A stretch of 22,775 bases of DNA. Origin: an uncultured Eubacteriales bacterium. Lineage in GTDB: Bacteria; Bacillota; Clostridia; Oscillospirales; Acutalibacteraceae. The number at the start of each line of letters is the position of its first letter. Within the stretch, counting starts at the first letter, position 1. The notes below the pieces were generated by a model. The model did not search any database, was not told where the DNA came from, and saw only the letters and a list, made by a program, of their open reading frames with translations. The translations under genes and the position numbers were made by a program. The stretch lies in contig CAKTTT010000015.1 of assembly GCA_934615635.1 (NCBI GenBank), positions 1 through 22,775 of the forward strand. Direction: 5' to 3'. Shown here one piece after another: positions 13,834-20,708 of the stretch.

Positions 13834-14799
13834 ATGAAAAAGGCGGGAACGCTGTTCCTAATGCTTGCGCTTCTTCTGCGCTTTACGCCGGTTTGCAGGG
13901 CGGAGCAGGAGATCACGCTAGTATCCCTGGGGGATTCCATCGCCAGGGGCTACGGCTGCCAGCCGGAGGAGGCCTATGGCAGCCTGCTGGCCGACTACAT
14001 CGGCGGGCTGGTGATGCCCGCGCCCTTTCAGGTGCGCTACGTCAATTACGGCACCGACGGGGACACGGCGGCGGATCTGCTGGAAAAGCTGACTGGGCGG
14101 GAGGACGTTCGCGCCAGCGTGCGGGCAGCCGACATCCTCACCATCAGCGTGGGGGGCAACGACCTGATCCATCAGCTCAGCGACCTTATGCCGGCCCAGG
14201 GGGATTCGGTGATCGGCAATGTGGCCAAGCTGCTCACCGCCCTGGGGCAGGGCCTTTCCGAGTCCCGGTCGCTGGAGGTTTTTCAGCAGTTCCGCAACGA
14301 TATGGAGGCGATTCTCCAGCTTCTCGATACCCTCAGCCCCCATGCGCTGGTGATCCTCACCACCATTCCCAATCCCACTTCCGATGCCGCCGTCGGTCCC
14401 CTGATCGACCGTTATCTCGAGCGATTCAACGACTATATCCGTTCCGGCTGCGGGCGGACCAGGGGAATCATCCCCGCCGTCGCGGACTGCAGCCGCGCCT
14501 TCGCCAGCTACACCGGGGAGGAAGCCCTCACCTTTGCACACATCGATTGGTCGGACCTGCGCACCCTCAGCCTAGATCCTCATCCCACGCCGGCGGGACA
14601 TCAGGTGATGGCGCAAACCCACATTCCTCTCCTGGAGGACCGGCTGGTAGAGATCCGCACCGCCTGGCTGAAAACCGACCTTCCCGAGCGGCAGGAGGAG
14701 AGCCGCGCCAGCCTCCTTCGGCGGCTCCTGCCTCCCATGGCGCTGCTGGCGGCGGTTTTCCTCCTATGGGCTCTGCTGCCCCGTCGACGGCATATCTGA
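13834..14799 (+). CDS. Secreted GDSL/SGNH lipase-esterase with C-terminal membrane anchor
   Basis: A 321-residue protein with a signal peptide (residues 1-23, cut near CRA/EQ), an SGNH hydrolase domain and a C-terminal membrane segment (about 298-316) with a basic RRRH tail. Catalytic blocks: SLGDSIARGYG with S35, the NYGTDGDTA block with G73, SVGGNDLI with N109, and DPHPTPAGH with D248 and H250. It resembles the lysophospholipase L1/GDSL esterase family and would work on the outer face of the membrane. The ATG at 13834 is preceded by AAAGGGTGGAG. It is the only gene between 3.6 and 22.8 kb on the plus strand, divergent from the CwlD-like amidase. GGGTATT (13761-13767) and CATATGCT (13784-13791), 16 bases apart, are a weak match to a sigma-E promoter. 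Substrate unknown. Confidence 0.88.
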   Translation: MKKAGTLFLMLALLLRFTPVCRAEQEITLVSLGDSIARGYGCQPEEAYGSLLADYIGGLVMPAPFQVRYVNYGTDGDTAADLLEKLTGREDVRASVRAADILTISVGGNDLIHQLSDLMPAQGDSVIGNVAKLLTALGQGLSESRSLEVFQQFRNDMEAILQLLDTLSPHALVILTTIPNPTSDAAVGPLIDRYLERFNDYIRSGCGRTRGIIPAVADCSRAFASYTGEEALTFAHIDWSDLRTLSLDPHPTPAGHQVMAQTHIPLLEDRLVEIRTAWLKTDLPERQEESRASLLRRLLPPMALLAAVFLLWALLPRRRHI

Positions 14800-14807
14800 A
14801 AAAGAGC

Positions 14808-14841
14808 GGGGCGGCTGCAAGCTTTGTTTTGCAGCCGCCCC
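14808..14841 (-). terminator. Terminator between convergent GDSL and membrane-protein genes
   Basis: A perfect 13-base stem (14808-14820 with 14829-14841) with an eight-base loop lies between the converging stop codons. On the minus strand it is followed by CTCTTTTTC, a good T-tract, so it chiefly ends the membrane-protein transcript. It may also slow plus-strand transcripts, which lack a T-tract here. Confidence 0.8.
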
Positions 14842-14849
14842 CTTAACGC

Positions 14850-15620
14850 TCAACGGCGTTTTTTCTTGTCGGAATTGACATAGATGAGCTTTTCCGAAAT
14901 GGAAATCTGCTTATATCCCAGCATATAGGAGACATGACAAATCAGCGGCACCACGGCCAGGAAGAGGAAAAACACCAGCATGGCCGCCCAGGAAACGTCC
15001 CCAATGGTTTCCACCCCCTGTGTGAGGCGATTGTAAATGGGCATGAAGGGGGTGTTGAAGAACCGATAACAGGCGAAATACACGGTGCCGGTATGCAGCA
15101 GCCTGCAGATAAGCAAAATCAGGTAGGCCACGCCGGAGGGAATGGCCGCCATCAGCCCCACCTTCAGACCCCGGAGCTTGTCCTCCTCCATATGACCGAA
15201 ATTTACCGTGTTCTTGTCCCGGTCACCCTTTCCCCACAGCAGCGTGTAGGGGAAAGCGATCAGCAGCACCAGCATGAAAATCTGGGAAATGATATCCATC
15301 GCCGCACTGGCTGCCGCCGGCACCTTGGACATCTTCGGCTGTAGCACCTGATTCTCCTCCAGCTTCTCCTCGATCTCCGCCAGTTCCTCCTCCGACGGGA
15401 TGGTATCGATCTCCTCAACCAATACTGCGGAGCCGCTCTCCGTCTTTTCATAAATCTGATACCCCACCTTATGGGTGGTCAGGCCGGTGATCAGAATCGT
15501 GATGGACATATAGAGAAAAAGGCAGAGAAACCCCGCCACCACCGTGCGCCAGAATACCCCCAGCGCCAAGCTGACGTTTTCTTTTCGGGCGTCCGCCCTG
15601 CTGATATCGTTATTTGCCAT
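14850..15620 (-). CDS. Four-helix integral membrane protein of unknown function
   Basis: A 256-residue protein I do not recognise. Hydrophobic segments lie at about 25-47, 107-129, 153-175 and 211-235. Between the first two is a long polar loop (about 48-105) with a charged stretch likely to be helical (SEEELAEIEEKLEENQ). Since the N-terminus is polar and basic, this loop is probably outside and the C-terminal tail (VNSDKKKRR) inside. The ATG at 15620 has GAGGG seven bases upstream, and a strong sigma-A promoter lies at 15662-15690. It is monocistronic, ending at the terminator at 14808-14841. No catalytic motif is visible. Its independent, near-consensus promoter suggests constitutive expression. 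A role in envelope maintenance is possible but unsupported. Confidence 0.8.
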   Translation of the reverse strand: MANNDISRADARKENVSLALGVFWRTVVAGFLCLFLYMSITILITGLTTHKVGYQIYEKTESGSAVLVEEIDTIPSEEELAEIEEKLEENQVLQPKMSKVPAAASAAMDIISQIFMLVLLIAFPYTLLWGKGDRDKNTVNFGHMEEDKLRGLKVGLMAAIPSGVAYLILLICRLLHTGTVYFACYRFFNTPFMPIYNRLTQGVETIGDVSWAAMLVFFLFLAVVPLICHVSYMLGYKQISISEKLIYVNSDKKKRR

Positions 15621-15661
15621 TGCCGACCCTCATTTGTCATTATTTTACGGAATTTACCCTC

Positions 15662-15690
15662 ATCATAACACAGCCCGGGAATTTGTGCAA
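15662..15690 (-). promoter_or_regulatory. Sigma-A promoter for the four-helix membrane protein
   Basis: On the minus strand TTGCAC (15685-15690) and TATGAT (15662-15667) are separated by 17 bases, each matching five of six consensus positions. The predicted start is near 15655, about 35 bases before the ATG at 15620. Confidence 0.75.
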
Positions 15691-15773
15691 CCAAGCCCCC
15701 GCATAAAACCGGATAAATCCCCTTCCTCCCGTCGCCCGGGAACAGGAAAATCGCTTCTGCATTGCCGTCCTTC

Positions 15774-16478
15774 TCAGGCCGCCGACCGTTTGCGTTCCCT
15801 TCTCCGCTTCGCCTCCTTGAACAGGCCCGCCAAAAGGACGATGATTCCCACGATTATCAGGCGGGGCAGGAGAAACGCCGTCGGCTCCTGTCCCGACCAT
15901 GAAAAAGTAAACTGCGCCGCCAGCACCGCCACCGCCGTCGAGGCGGCTCTCAGCAGGTTTTTCAGCCCACCCTGCTCCTCCGGCAGCCGCAGAGCCGCCG
16001 CTTCCATCGCCGCCGTAACCGGGAAAACGACGACAAAGGAGAGGACGGCCGGCAGACACACCCCATATGGGTTAGGAATGAGAAGATAACCCTGAAGATA
16101 CATAGAATTATAATGGAATAGCCACCACTGCAGCAGCATGAACCCGCATCCCAGAACAATGGCGACTACCGAAAGGAACCGCGCCAGCCCTGGGCGGCGG
16201 GCCGCCGCATCCGCCGCCAGCCACCCCACGATCAAGCCCGGGAGAAGGGTGAGCAGCCACACGATCAAGGTGTCCCACAGTGCAAACCAAAGCGAGCCAT
16301 CCACTATAAGCAGCCATATGTAGTAAAACATACCGCCAAAGGAGGGGAGATCGCCTCCCGTATGTCGAAACCAGTTCCAAAGCATGATCTCAAAACTCTT
16401 CCATATCCCCGCCGCTATGCTCGCCAGGATCGCCGCCGCCAGCCAGCCTGACCTGGACAGCCACCGCTTTTTCCACAT
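15774..16478 (-). CDS. Polytopic membrane protein of unknown function (about six helices)
   Basis: A 234-residue hydrophobic protein that I cannot assign to a family. From the chosen ATG (16478) hydrophobic segments appear at about 11-31, 49-68, 70-90, 100-121, 137-160 and 180-232 (the last probably two helices), with a basic KRRRERKRS tail that is likely cytoplasmic. Tryptophans are frequent in the first third (SLWFALWDTLIVWLL). A longer frame reaches 16634, but it would overlap the upstream gene and begins with an Arg/Cys-rich stretch unlike a protein start; GGAGAG about ten bases before 16478 decides the choice. It lies 31 bases after the YdcF-type gene and is probably the last gene of that unit. 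No catalytic residues stand out. Confidence 0.72.
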   Translation of the reverse strand: MWKKRWLSRSGWLAAAILASIAAGIWKSFEIMLWNWFRHTGGDLPSFGGMFYYIWLLIVDGSLWFALWDTLIVWLLTLLPGLIVGWLAADAAARRPGLARFLSVVAIVLGCGFMLLQWWLFHYNSMYLQGYLLIPNPYGVCLPAVLSFVVVFPVTAAMEAAALRLPEEQGGLKNLLRAASTAVAVLAAQFTFSWSGQEPTAFLLPRLIIVGIIVLLAGLFKEAKRRRERKRSAA

Positions 16479-16509
16479 CTTCGTTTTTCTCTCCTCTCTC
16501 CGCTCTGTC

Positions 16510-17310
16510 TCAATAGCCCAGCAACAGCATCCGGCAGATGCCCGCGAACTCCCGCACCCAATAGCAACCCAGCAGATACAGCGGCGTGCGGCAGGTGCAG
16601 GCCCCCGCCTCCTCAAGCCCCTCCTGCTTCGCAAAGGACTGGGCGCGGTATTGGTGGAACTCCTGGGTAGCGATCACCACCCGTTCGTTCAGTCCCCGGC
16701 TTTGGATCAGCTCCCTGGAAAAGCGGAGATTCTCCGCCGTGTTGGTGGATTTATCCTCCAGGATAACCCGCTCCTCTGCAATCCCCTTTTCCAGCAGATA
16801 TCGCCGCATCACGGAGGCCTCGGTACAGATCTCGTCCGCCCCCTGTCCCCCCGACACAATGCAGACCGATTCCGGATTCGCCTCCAGATACCGGGCCGCC
16901 GCGTTCAGTCGGTCCCGCAGCATACGGCTGGGCTGATCCCCCTGGAGGCCCGCCCCTAGGACGATCACCGTGGCGTTTTCCGGCGCTTTTTTCGCCGCCG
17001 CATGGAGCATGAAGCCGGATACCGCGATGAACAGCGCCAGCAGCGCCACCACCACGCCGCACACCACCAACAGCACGAACCGCAACCACCTTTTTTCCCA
17101 TATGTAGGCGAAGAGGTGTTTCACCTCCCCGAACCATATCGCGCCGCCCAGCAGCAGGAGCCCCGCCGCCCCCAGCGCCGCCACCCCGACGTTCAGGATA
17201 TGCCGCAGCAGCGGAAGCAGCGCCCATATCAGCAGCAGGACCCCCAATACGCCCGCCACAGCCCGCCAGACAGCTTCCCGGCTGTTCCGTTTGTGCGCCT
17301 GTTTGGTCAT
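16510..17310 (-). CDS. YdcF/SanA-type DUF218 membrane protein
   Basis: A 266-residue protein with three N-terminal membrane segments (about 15-35, 39-60 and 76-100) and a DUF218 domain (about 113-250). Conserved DUF218 features are visible: TVIVLGAGLQGDQPSRMLRDR, CIVSGGQGADEICTEASVM, EDKSTNTAENL and the late ATQEFHQYRA with its conserved His and Arg. Relatives include YdcF and the SanA/ElyC proteins, some of which act in envelope polysaccharide metabolism or vancomycin resistance; the biochemical activity is not established. The start is the ATG at 17308-17310, which overlaps the TGA of the upstream amidohydrolase (ATGA), indicating translational coupling; GGAGG lies just before it. An ATG at 17331 is less likely. 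Confidence 0.88.
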   Translation of the reverse strand: MTKQAHKRNSREAVWRAVAGVLGVLLLIWALLPLLRHILNVGVAALGAAGLLLLGGAIWFGEVKHLFAYIWEKRWLRFVLLVVCGVVVALLALFIAVSGFMLHAAAKKAPENATVIVLGAGLQGDQPSRMLRDRLNAAARYLEANPESVCIVSGGQGADEICTEASVMRRYLLEKGIAEERVILEDKSTNTAENLRFSRELIQSRGLNERVVIATQEFHQYRAQSFAKQEGLEEAGACTCRTPLYLLGCYWVREFAGICRMLLLGY

Positions 17311-18917
17311 TCTTCCTCCCTCCCATCCCACTCGTATACCGTCTCTCCCGCCTTAATGGTCCGCAGCACACGGATGCGGCGGATTTCCTCCGGCGGACAG
17401 GTCAGCGGATTGCGGTCCAATATCACCAGATCCGCCCGCTTGCCCGCCCGGATCGAGCCCTTTTCCCCTTCCTCGAAATACTGGGCCGCCGCGTTGATCG
17501 TCACCGCCTTGAGCGCCTCATAAGGCGTTATCCGCTCTTCCCCGCCCAGTAGAACGCCCTCCCGGGTGACCCGGTTCACCGCGCACCAGATGGTATCCAG
17601 CATATCCGGCGGCAGCACCGGCGTGTCCTGGTGGAAGGTATAGGGCACCCCCGCGCGGATCGCCGCCCGGGCGGGGCTGATCGCCGCGGCCCGGGTCCGG
17701 CCGAAGTTGCGCCGGTGTACGTCTCCCCAGTAATAGACGTGGGCCACAAAAAAGGAAGCGAACATCCCCAGCGCCGCCATCCGGCGAAGCTGATCCTCCC
17801 GCACCAACTGGGCGTGGATCATCACCGGCCGCAGCCCGACGTCCCGGCCATCGGCGGCCCGGCTGTAGGCGCGGATCATCTGCTCTGCCGCCGCGTCGCC
17901 GTTGCAGTGAACCAGAAGCTGCAGCCGGCGCCTCACCGCCTCCTCCATGAAAGCCTCCACCTGGCCGTCCTCATGGATGGGATAGCCGGCATACGCCGTT
18001 TCCCCCTCATAGGGAGCGGACATCCAGGCGGTCCGTCCCTGAGGGGAGCCGTCCAGAAAGAGCTTGCCGCCCCCGATCTTCAGCCCGCCCCGATACCGGC
18101 GGAAATAGTCTCCCGCCGGATCCAGCAGCGCGGGGCATCGCTGCATGTCGGGATAGGCGACGACGTCCGCGCGTAGCCGTCCCTGTTCCGCCATATGGGT
18201 CAGGAGCCTCCACTCGTTCTGCCTGGTCAGCCCGTCCTGCACCGTGACGATGCCCCGGCGGAAATACGCCTCCTGCGCCTGCTCCAGTTGTCGGCACAAC
18301 TGCTCTAAAGAAGGCGTGGGCACCGCGGCGGAGCCGGAGGTGAAAGCCGTTTCCTCCAGATAGCCGTTGGGCTGCCGGCCATCCTCTTCCCGGCCGATCC
18401 GTCCGCCCGCCGGATCCGGCGTGTCGGACTGAATATTCATCCGCTCCAGGGCGGCGGTATTCCCCACCCCCATGTGGCCGGAGGCGTGGGTGATCAAAAC
18501 CGGATTTTCCGGGGCGGCGCCGTCCAGCAGCCGCCGGTCGGGATGCCGCTTTTCCCGGAGGAAGTTCTGGTCATAGCCGAAGCCCATGATCCACTCCCCC
18601 GGCTTCACGCGGTTGGCGGTTCGAAAATCGCGGATACGCCGGACGATTTCCTCGAAGCTGTCCGTTCCCTCCAGGGATACCAGCCCCATGGTTTGGGCAT
18701 AGGCGGTGATATGGCTGTGGGAATCGATGAAGGCGGGCAGGAGGGCTTTCCCCTCCAGGTTCTCCTCCCGCGCCGCCGGTCCGCACAGCGCCCGGAGCTC
18801 TCCAAGGCTTCCCACCGCCCGGATGCGCCCCTCCTCCACCAGCAGCGCCTCCGGCGCCGGTCCCTCCTCCATGGTCAGGATGTCTCCGCCGTAATACAGG
18901 GTCTGCCGCTTGCACAT
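17307..18917 (-). CDS. YtcJ-like metal-dependent amidohydrolase (Amidohydro_3)
   Basis: A 536-residue cytoplasmic TIM-barrel hydrolase, in the usual YtcJ length range. It begins with the composite beta domain (YYGGDILTMEEG, EGKALLPAFIDSHSHI), giving the metal-binding HxH at H67/H69. Further barrel features are HASGHMGVGNTAALE, VQDGL, LFLDGSPQGRTAWMS, VHCNGDAAAEQ, MIHAQLV and FHQDTPVLPP; the C-terminus returns to the beta domain with RADLVILDRNP. The substrate of YtcJ relatives is mostly unknown; they are annotated as imidazolonepropionase-like or general amidohydrolases. The ATG at 18917 has AAAGGA twelve bases upstream; an ATG at 18929 abuts that element and a longer frame to 19010 lacks a signal. 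It leads a unit with the DUF218 protein (4-base overlap) and a membrane protein. The 201 bases upstream show no confident promoter. Confidence 0.9.
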   Translation of the reverse strand: MCKRQTLYYGGDILTMEEGPAPEALLVEEGRIRAVGSLGELRALCGPAAREENLEGKALLPAFIDSHSHITAYAQTMGLVSLEGTDSFEEIVRRIRDFRTANRVKPGEWIMGFGYDQNFLREKRHPDRRLLDGAAPENPVLITHASGHMGVGNTAALERMNIQSDTPDPAGGRIGREEDGRQPNGYLEETAFTSGSAAVPTPSLEQLCRQLEQAQEAYFRRGIVTVQDGLTRQNEWRLLTHMAEQGRLRADVVAYPDMQRCPALLDPAGDYFRRYRGGLKIGGGKLFLDGSPQGRTAWMSAPYEGETAYAGYPIHEDGQVEAFMEEAVRRRLQLLVHCNGDAAAEQMIRAYSRAADGRDVGLRPVMIHAQLVREDQLRRMAALGMFASFFVAHVYYWGDVHRRNFGRTRAAAISPARAAIRAGVPYTFHQDTPVLPPDMLDTIWCAVNRVTREGVLLGGEERITPYEALKAVTINAAAQYFEEGEKGSIRAGKRADLVILDRNPLTCPPEEIRRIRVLRTIKAGETVYEWDGREEE

Positions 18918-19085
18918 GGTTGCGACCATTCCTTTCTCGCAGAAACCGGGAATCGCGCCCCTTTCCGGTTTGCCGGACCTGTCGCCGTGGTTTCCGGCGC
19001 AAGAGCACAAAACGCGGGGCGAAGGGGTATCCCCGGCTTTTCTGCTTCCTTCCCTGATAGCTTGCCCCGTTTCCGGATAATCTAT

Positions 19086-19113
19086 GGTCCCCGCCGCAAA
19101 AACGACGGGGACC
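19086..19113 (-). other. Hairpin downstream of the LUD gene
   Basis: GGTCCCCG (19086-19093) pairs with CGGGGACC (19106-19113), extended by inner CG pairs around an A-rich loop. It begins six bases after the LUD stop at 19119. No T-tract follows on the minus strand, so it is at best a weak terminator or a 3' stabiliser. The rest of the 18918-19118 gap shows nothing I can name. Confidence 0.4.
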
Positions 19114-19118
19114 TACCT

Positions 19119-19787
19119 TTAATATCCCAATTCCTCTCCCACCAGAATCACCTTGATTCGGCCGGGAACCCGCTGCCGGGCGCTCACCAGATAGTTGCAG
19201 CAAATCCGCCCGTCCACCCCGCAGCCGTCGGTCATGCCCTCCCGCTGGATACCAGCGCAGGCGCCGGTTTTGGCGCAGGGCGTATCACAGCGCAGCCTGG
19301 CTACATTAGCAGGAGCGGAGCGCCGCTTCACCCGGATGACGGCGGCGGGAATATCCCGGACGATTTTGTTGCAGCCCACCACCATAATCACCGACCGGGG
19401 ACCGTAGCAGATGGCGGCCACCCGGTTGGAATTGCCGTCCACATTATACAGCTCGCCGTTCATGGTGACGGCGTTGCTGGAGCAGAGATAGGCGTCGGCA
19501 AAAAAGCTCCGGCGGTAAATCTCCTCTGTTTCCTCCCGGGTCAGACTGGGGGCGTAGCGGTCCAGGAACTGGTATCGGCCGCTGCGCAGCAGCGCCATTA
19601 CGCCGGCCTCCTCCAGGGACATGGAGCCGCCCACCGCCACCGTGTCCCCCTCGTGAAGCAGCTCCGCCACCTTTTCCACCGCTTCCGCCTTGCTGGCCGC
19701 GTAATAGCCCTTCATGTTGTTCCGCTCTAGCTTTTCGATGACCGCTTCCGCCTGCTGCCGCAGGACCCTTTTCATCGCCGCGTCCAT
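19119..19787 (-). CDS. LUD-domain protein (DUF162, LutC-like) with cysteine-rich C-terminus
   Basis: A 222-residue protein of the LUD/DUF162 family, related to LutC of lactate utilisation. Signatures are VAVGGSMSLEEAGV (about 51-64), SSNAVTMNGELYNVDGNSNRVAAI (a core motif, about 103-127) and VGCNKIVRD (137-145). The C-terminal third carries six cysteines (C167, C171, C177, C189, C196, C197) spaced as CxxxCxxxxxC and later CC, which could bind metal or an Fe-S cluster; that is inference. ATG at 19787 has AAGGAG nine bases upstream; an ATG at 19796 directly abuts it. It lies 13 bases after the exoA stop and its Shine-Dalgarno borders that stop, so the two are co-transcribed. No lutA/lutB genes are nearby, so lactate oxidation is not implied. 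Confidence 0.85.
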   Translation of the reverse strand: MDAAMKRVLRQQAEAVIEKLERNNMKGYYAASKAEAVEKVAELLHEGDTVAVGGSMSLEEAGVMALLRSGRYQFLDRYAPSLTREETEEIYRRSFFADAYLCSSNAVTMNGELYNVDGNSNRVAAICYGPRSVIMVVGCNKIVRDIPAAVIRVKRRSAPANVARLRCDTPCAKTGACAGIQREGMTDGCGVDGRICCNYLVSARQRVPGRIKVILVGEELGY

Positions 19788-19800
19788 TTTCAACATCTCC

Positions 19801-20559
19801 TTACCCGTTATCCAATTCCAGCAGGACCGGACAATGATCCGAGCCCTGCACCTGTGCCAGAATGTCCGCCCGCCGCACCTTGGGAGCCAGCCGGTCGGAT
19901 ACGAGAAAATAATCGATGCGCCAGCCCGCGTTCTTTTCCCGGGCATGGAAGCGGTAGGACCACCAGCTATAAGCTCCCGTCGCATCGGGGTGGAGCAGCC
20001 GGAAGGTATCGGTAAAGCCCGCTTCCAGCAGCCTGCCGAAGGCCCCCCGTTCCTCGTCGGAAAATCCCGCGTTGCCCCGGTTGGGGCCGGGGTTTTTCAG
20101 ATCGATCTCCTGGTGGGCCACATTCATATCTCCGCAGATCACCACCGGTTTGCGGCCATCCAGACGAACCAACTGCTCCCGGAAAGCCTCCTCCCACCGC
20201 AGCCGGTAATCGATGCGGGCCAGCTTTTCCTGGGCGTTGGGGGTATAAACCGTGACCAGAAAAAAGTCCTCGAACTCCAGGGTGATCAGCCGACCCTCCC
20301 GGTCATGTTCCTCCTGTCCCAGCCCGTAAGTCACCGCCAGCGGCTCCCGTCTGGAGAACACAGCGGTGCCGGAATATCCCTTTTTCTCCGCATAATTCCA
20401 ATATTGCCGGTAGCCGGACAGCTCCAGCTCCAACTGCCCCGCCTGCAGCTTGGTTTCCTGCAAGCAGAGAAGGTCAGGCTCCGCCTCCGCCACAAATTCC
20501 GGGAACCCCTTTCCCATACAAGCCCGCAGGCCGTTGACATTCCAGGATATCAGCTTCAT
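19801..20559 (-). CDS. exoA: Exodeoxyribonuclease III / AP endonuclease (ExoA/Xth)
   Basis: A 252-residue base-excision-repair enzyme that cuts DNA at abasic sites and removes 3'-blocking groups. The endonuclease/exonuclease/phosphatase fold is complete: MKLISWNVNGLRA with N7, LCLQETKL with E35, VYTPNA with Y105, CGDMNVAHQEIDL with D144 and N146, GWRIDYFLVS with D216, and the terminal GSDHCPV with D241 and H242. Length matches the 250-residue Firmicute ExoA. The ATG at 20559 has GGAGG about five bases upstream. It is followed after 13 bases by the LUD gene. The 149 bases upstream (20560-20708) are AT-rich and hold a 12-base palindrome, but I find no well-spaced housekeeping promoter. Confidence 0.96.
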   Translation of the reverse strand: MKLISWNVNGLRACMGKGFPEFVAEAEPDLLCLQETKLQAGQLELELSGYRQYWNYAEKKGYSGTAVFSRREPLAVTYGLGQEEHDREGRLITLEFEDFFLVTVYTPNAQEKLARIDYRLRWEEAFREQLVRLDGRKPVVICGDMNVAHQEIDLKNPGPNRGNAGFSDEERGAFGRLLEAGFTDTFRLLHPDATGAYSWWSYRFHAREKNAGWRIDYFLVSDRLAPKVRRADILAQVQGSDHCPVLLELDNG

Positions 20560-20591
20560 GATTTCCTCCGCTTCGGTCGTCCGTTCTGTTT

Positions 20592-20603
20592 TAACAATTG
20601 TTA
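20592..20603. repeat. 12-bp perfect palindrome upstream of exoA
   Basis: TAACAATTGTTA reads the same on both strands and sits 33 bases before the exoA start in an AT-rich island. It could be an operator half-pair or a chance palindrome. It does not have the half-site order of a Rex operator (TTGTTAA-4-TTAACAA). Confidence 0.35.
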
Positions 20604-20708
20604 TATTTCAAAAAATCATCAGACGGTGAAAATCGCCCTTTGAAAGATAGTATCCCTTCGTGCGGACGGCGTATCCTCTTGGCGCCAGAATCTGTTTGAC
20701 GCTATGTA

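Noticed and set aside
18984..19085. GGAAGGAAGCAG on the minus strand, reminiscent of the conserved loop of SRP RNA
   Set aside because: The pairing UCC before the GGAA tetraloop and the opposing side of the internal loop are missing, so the domain IV hairpin cannot form.
18474..19730. 418-codon plus-strand frame opposite the amidohydrolase and LUD genes
   Set aside because: It spans two genes and the gap between them, has no ribosome binding site or recognisable domain, and is explained by codon bias.
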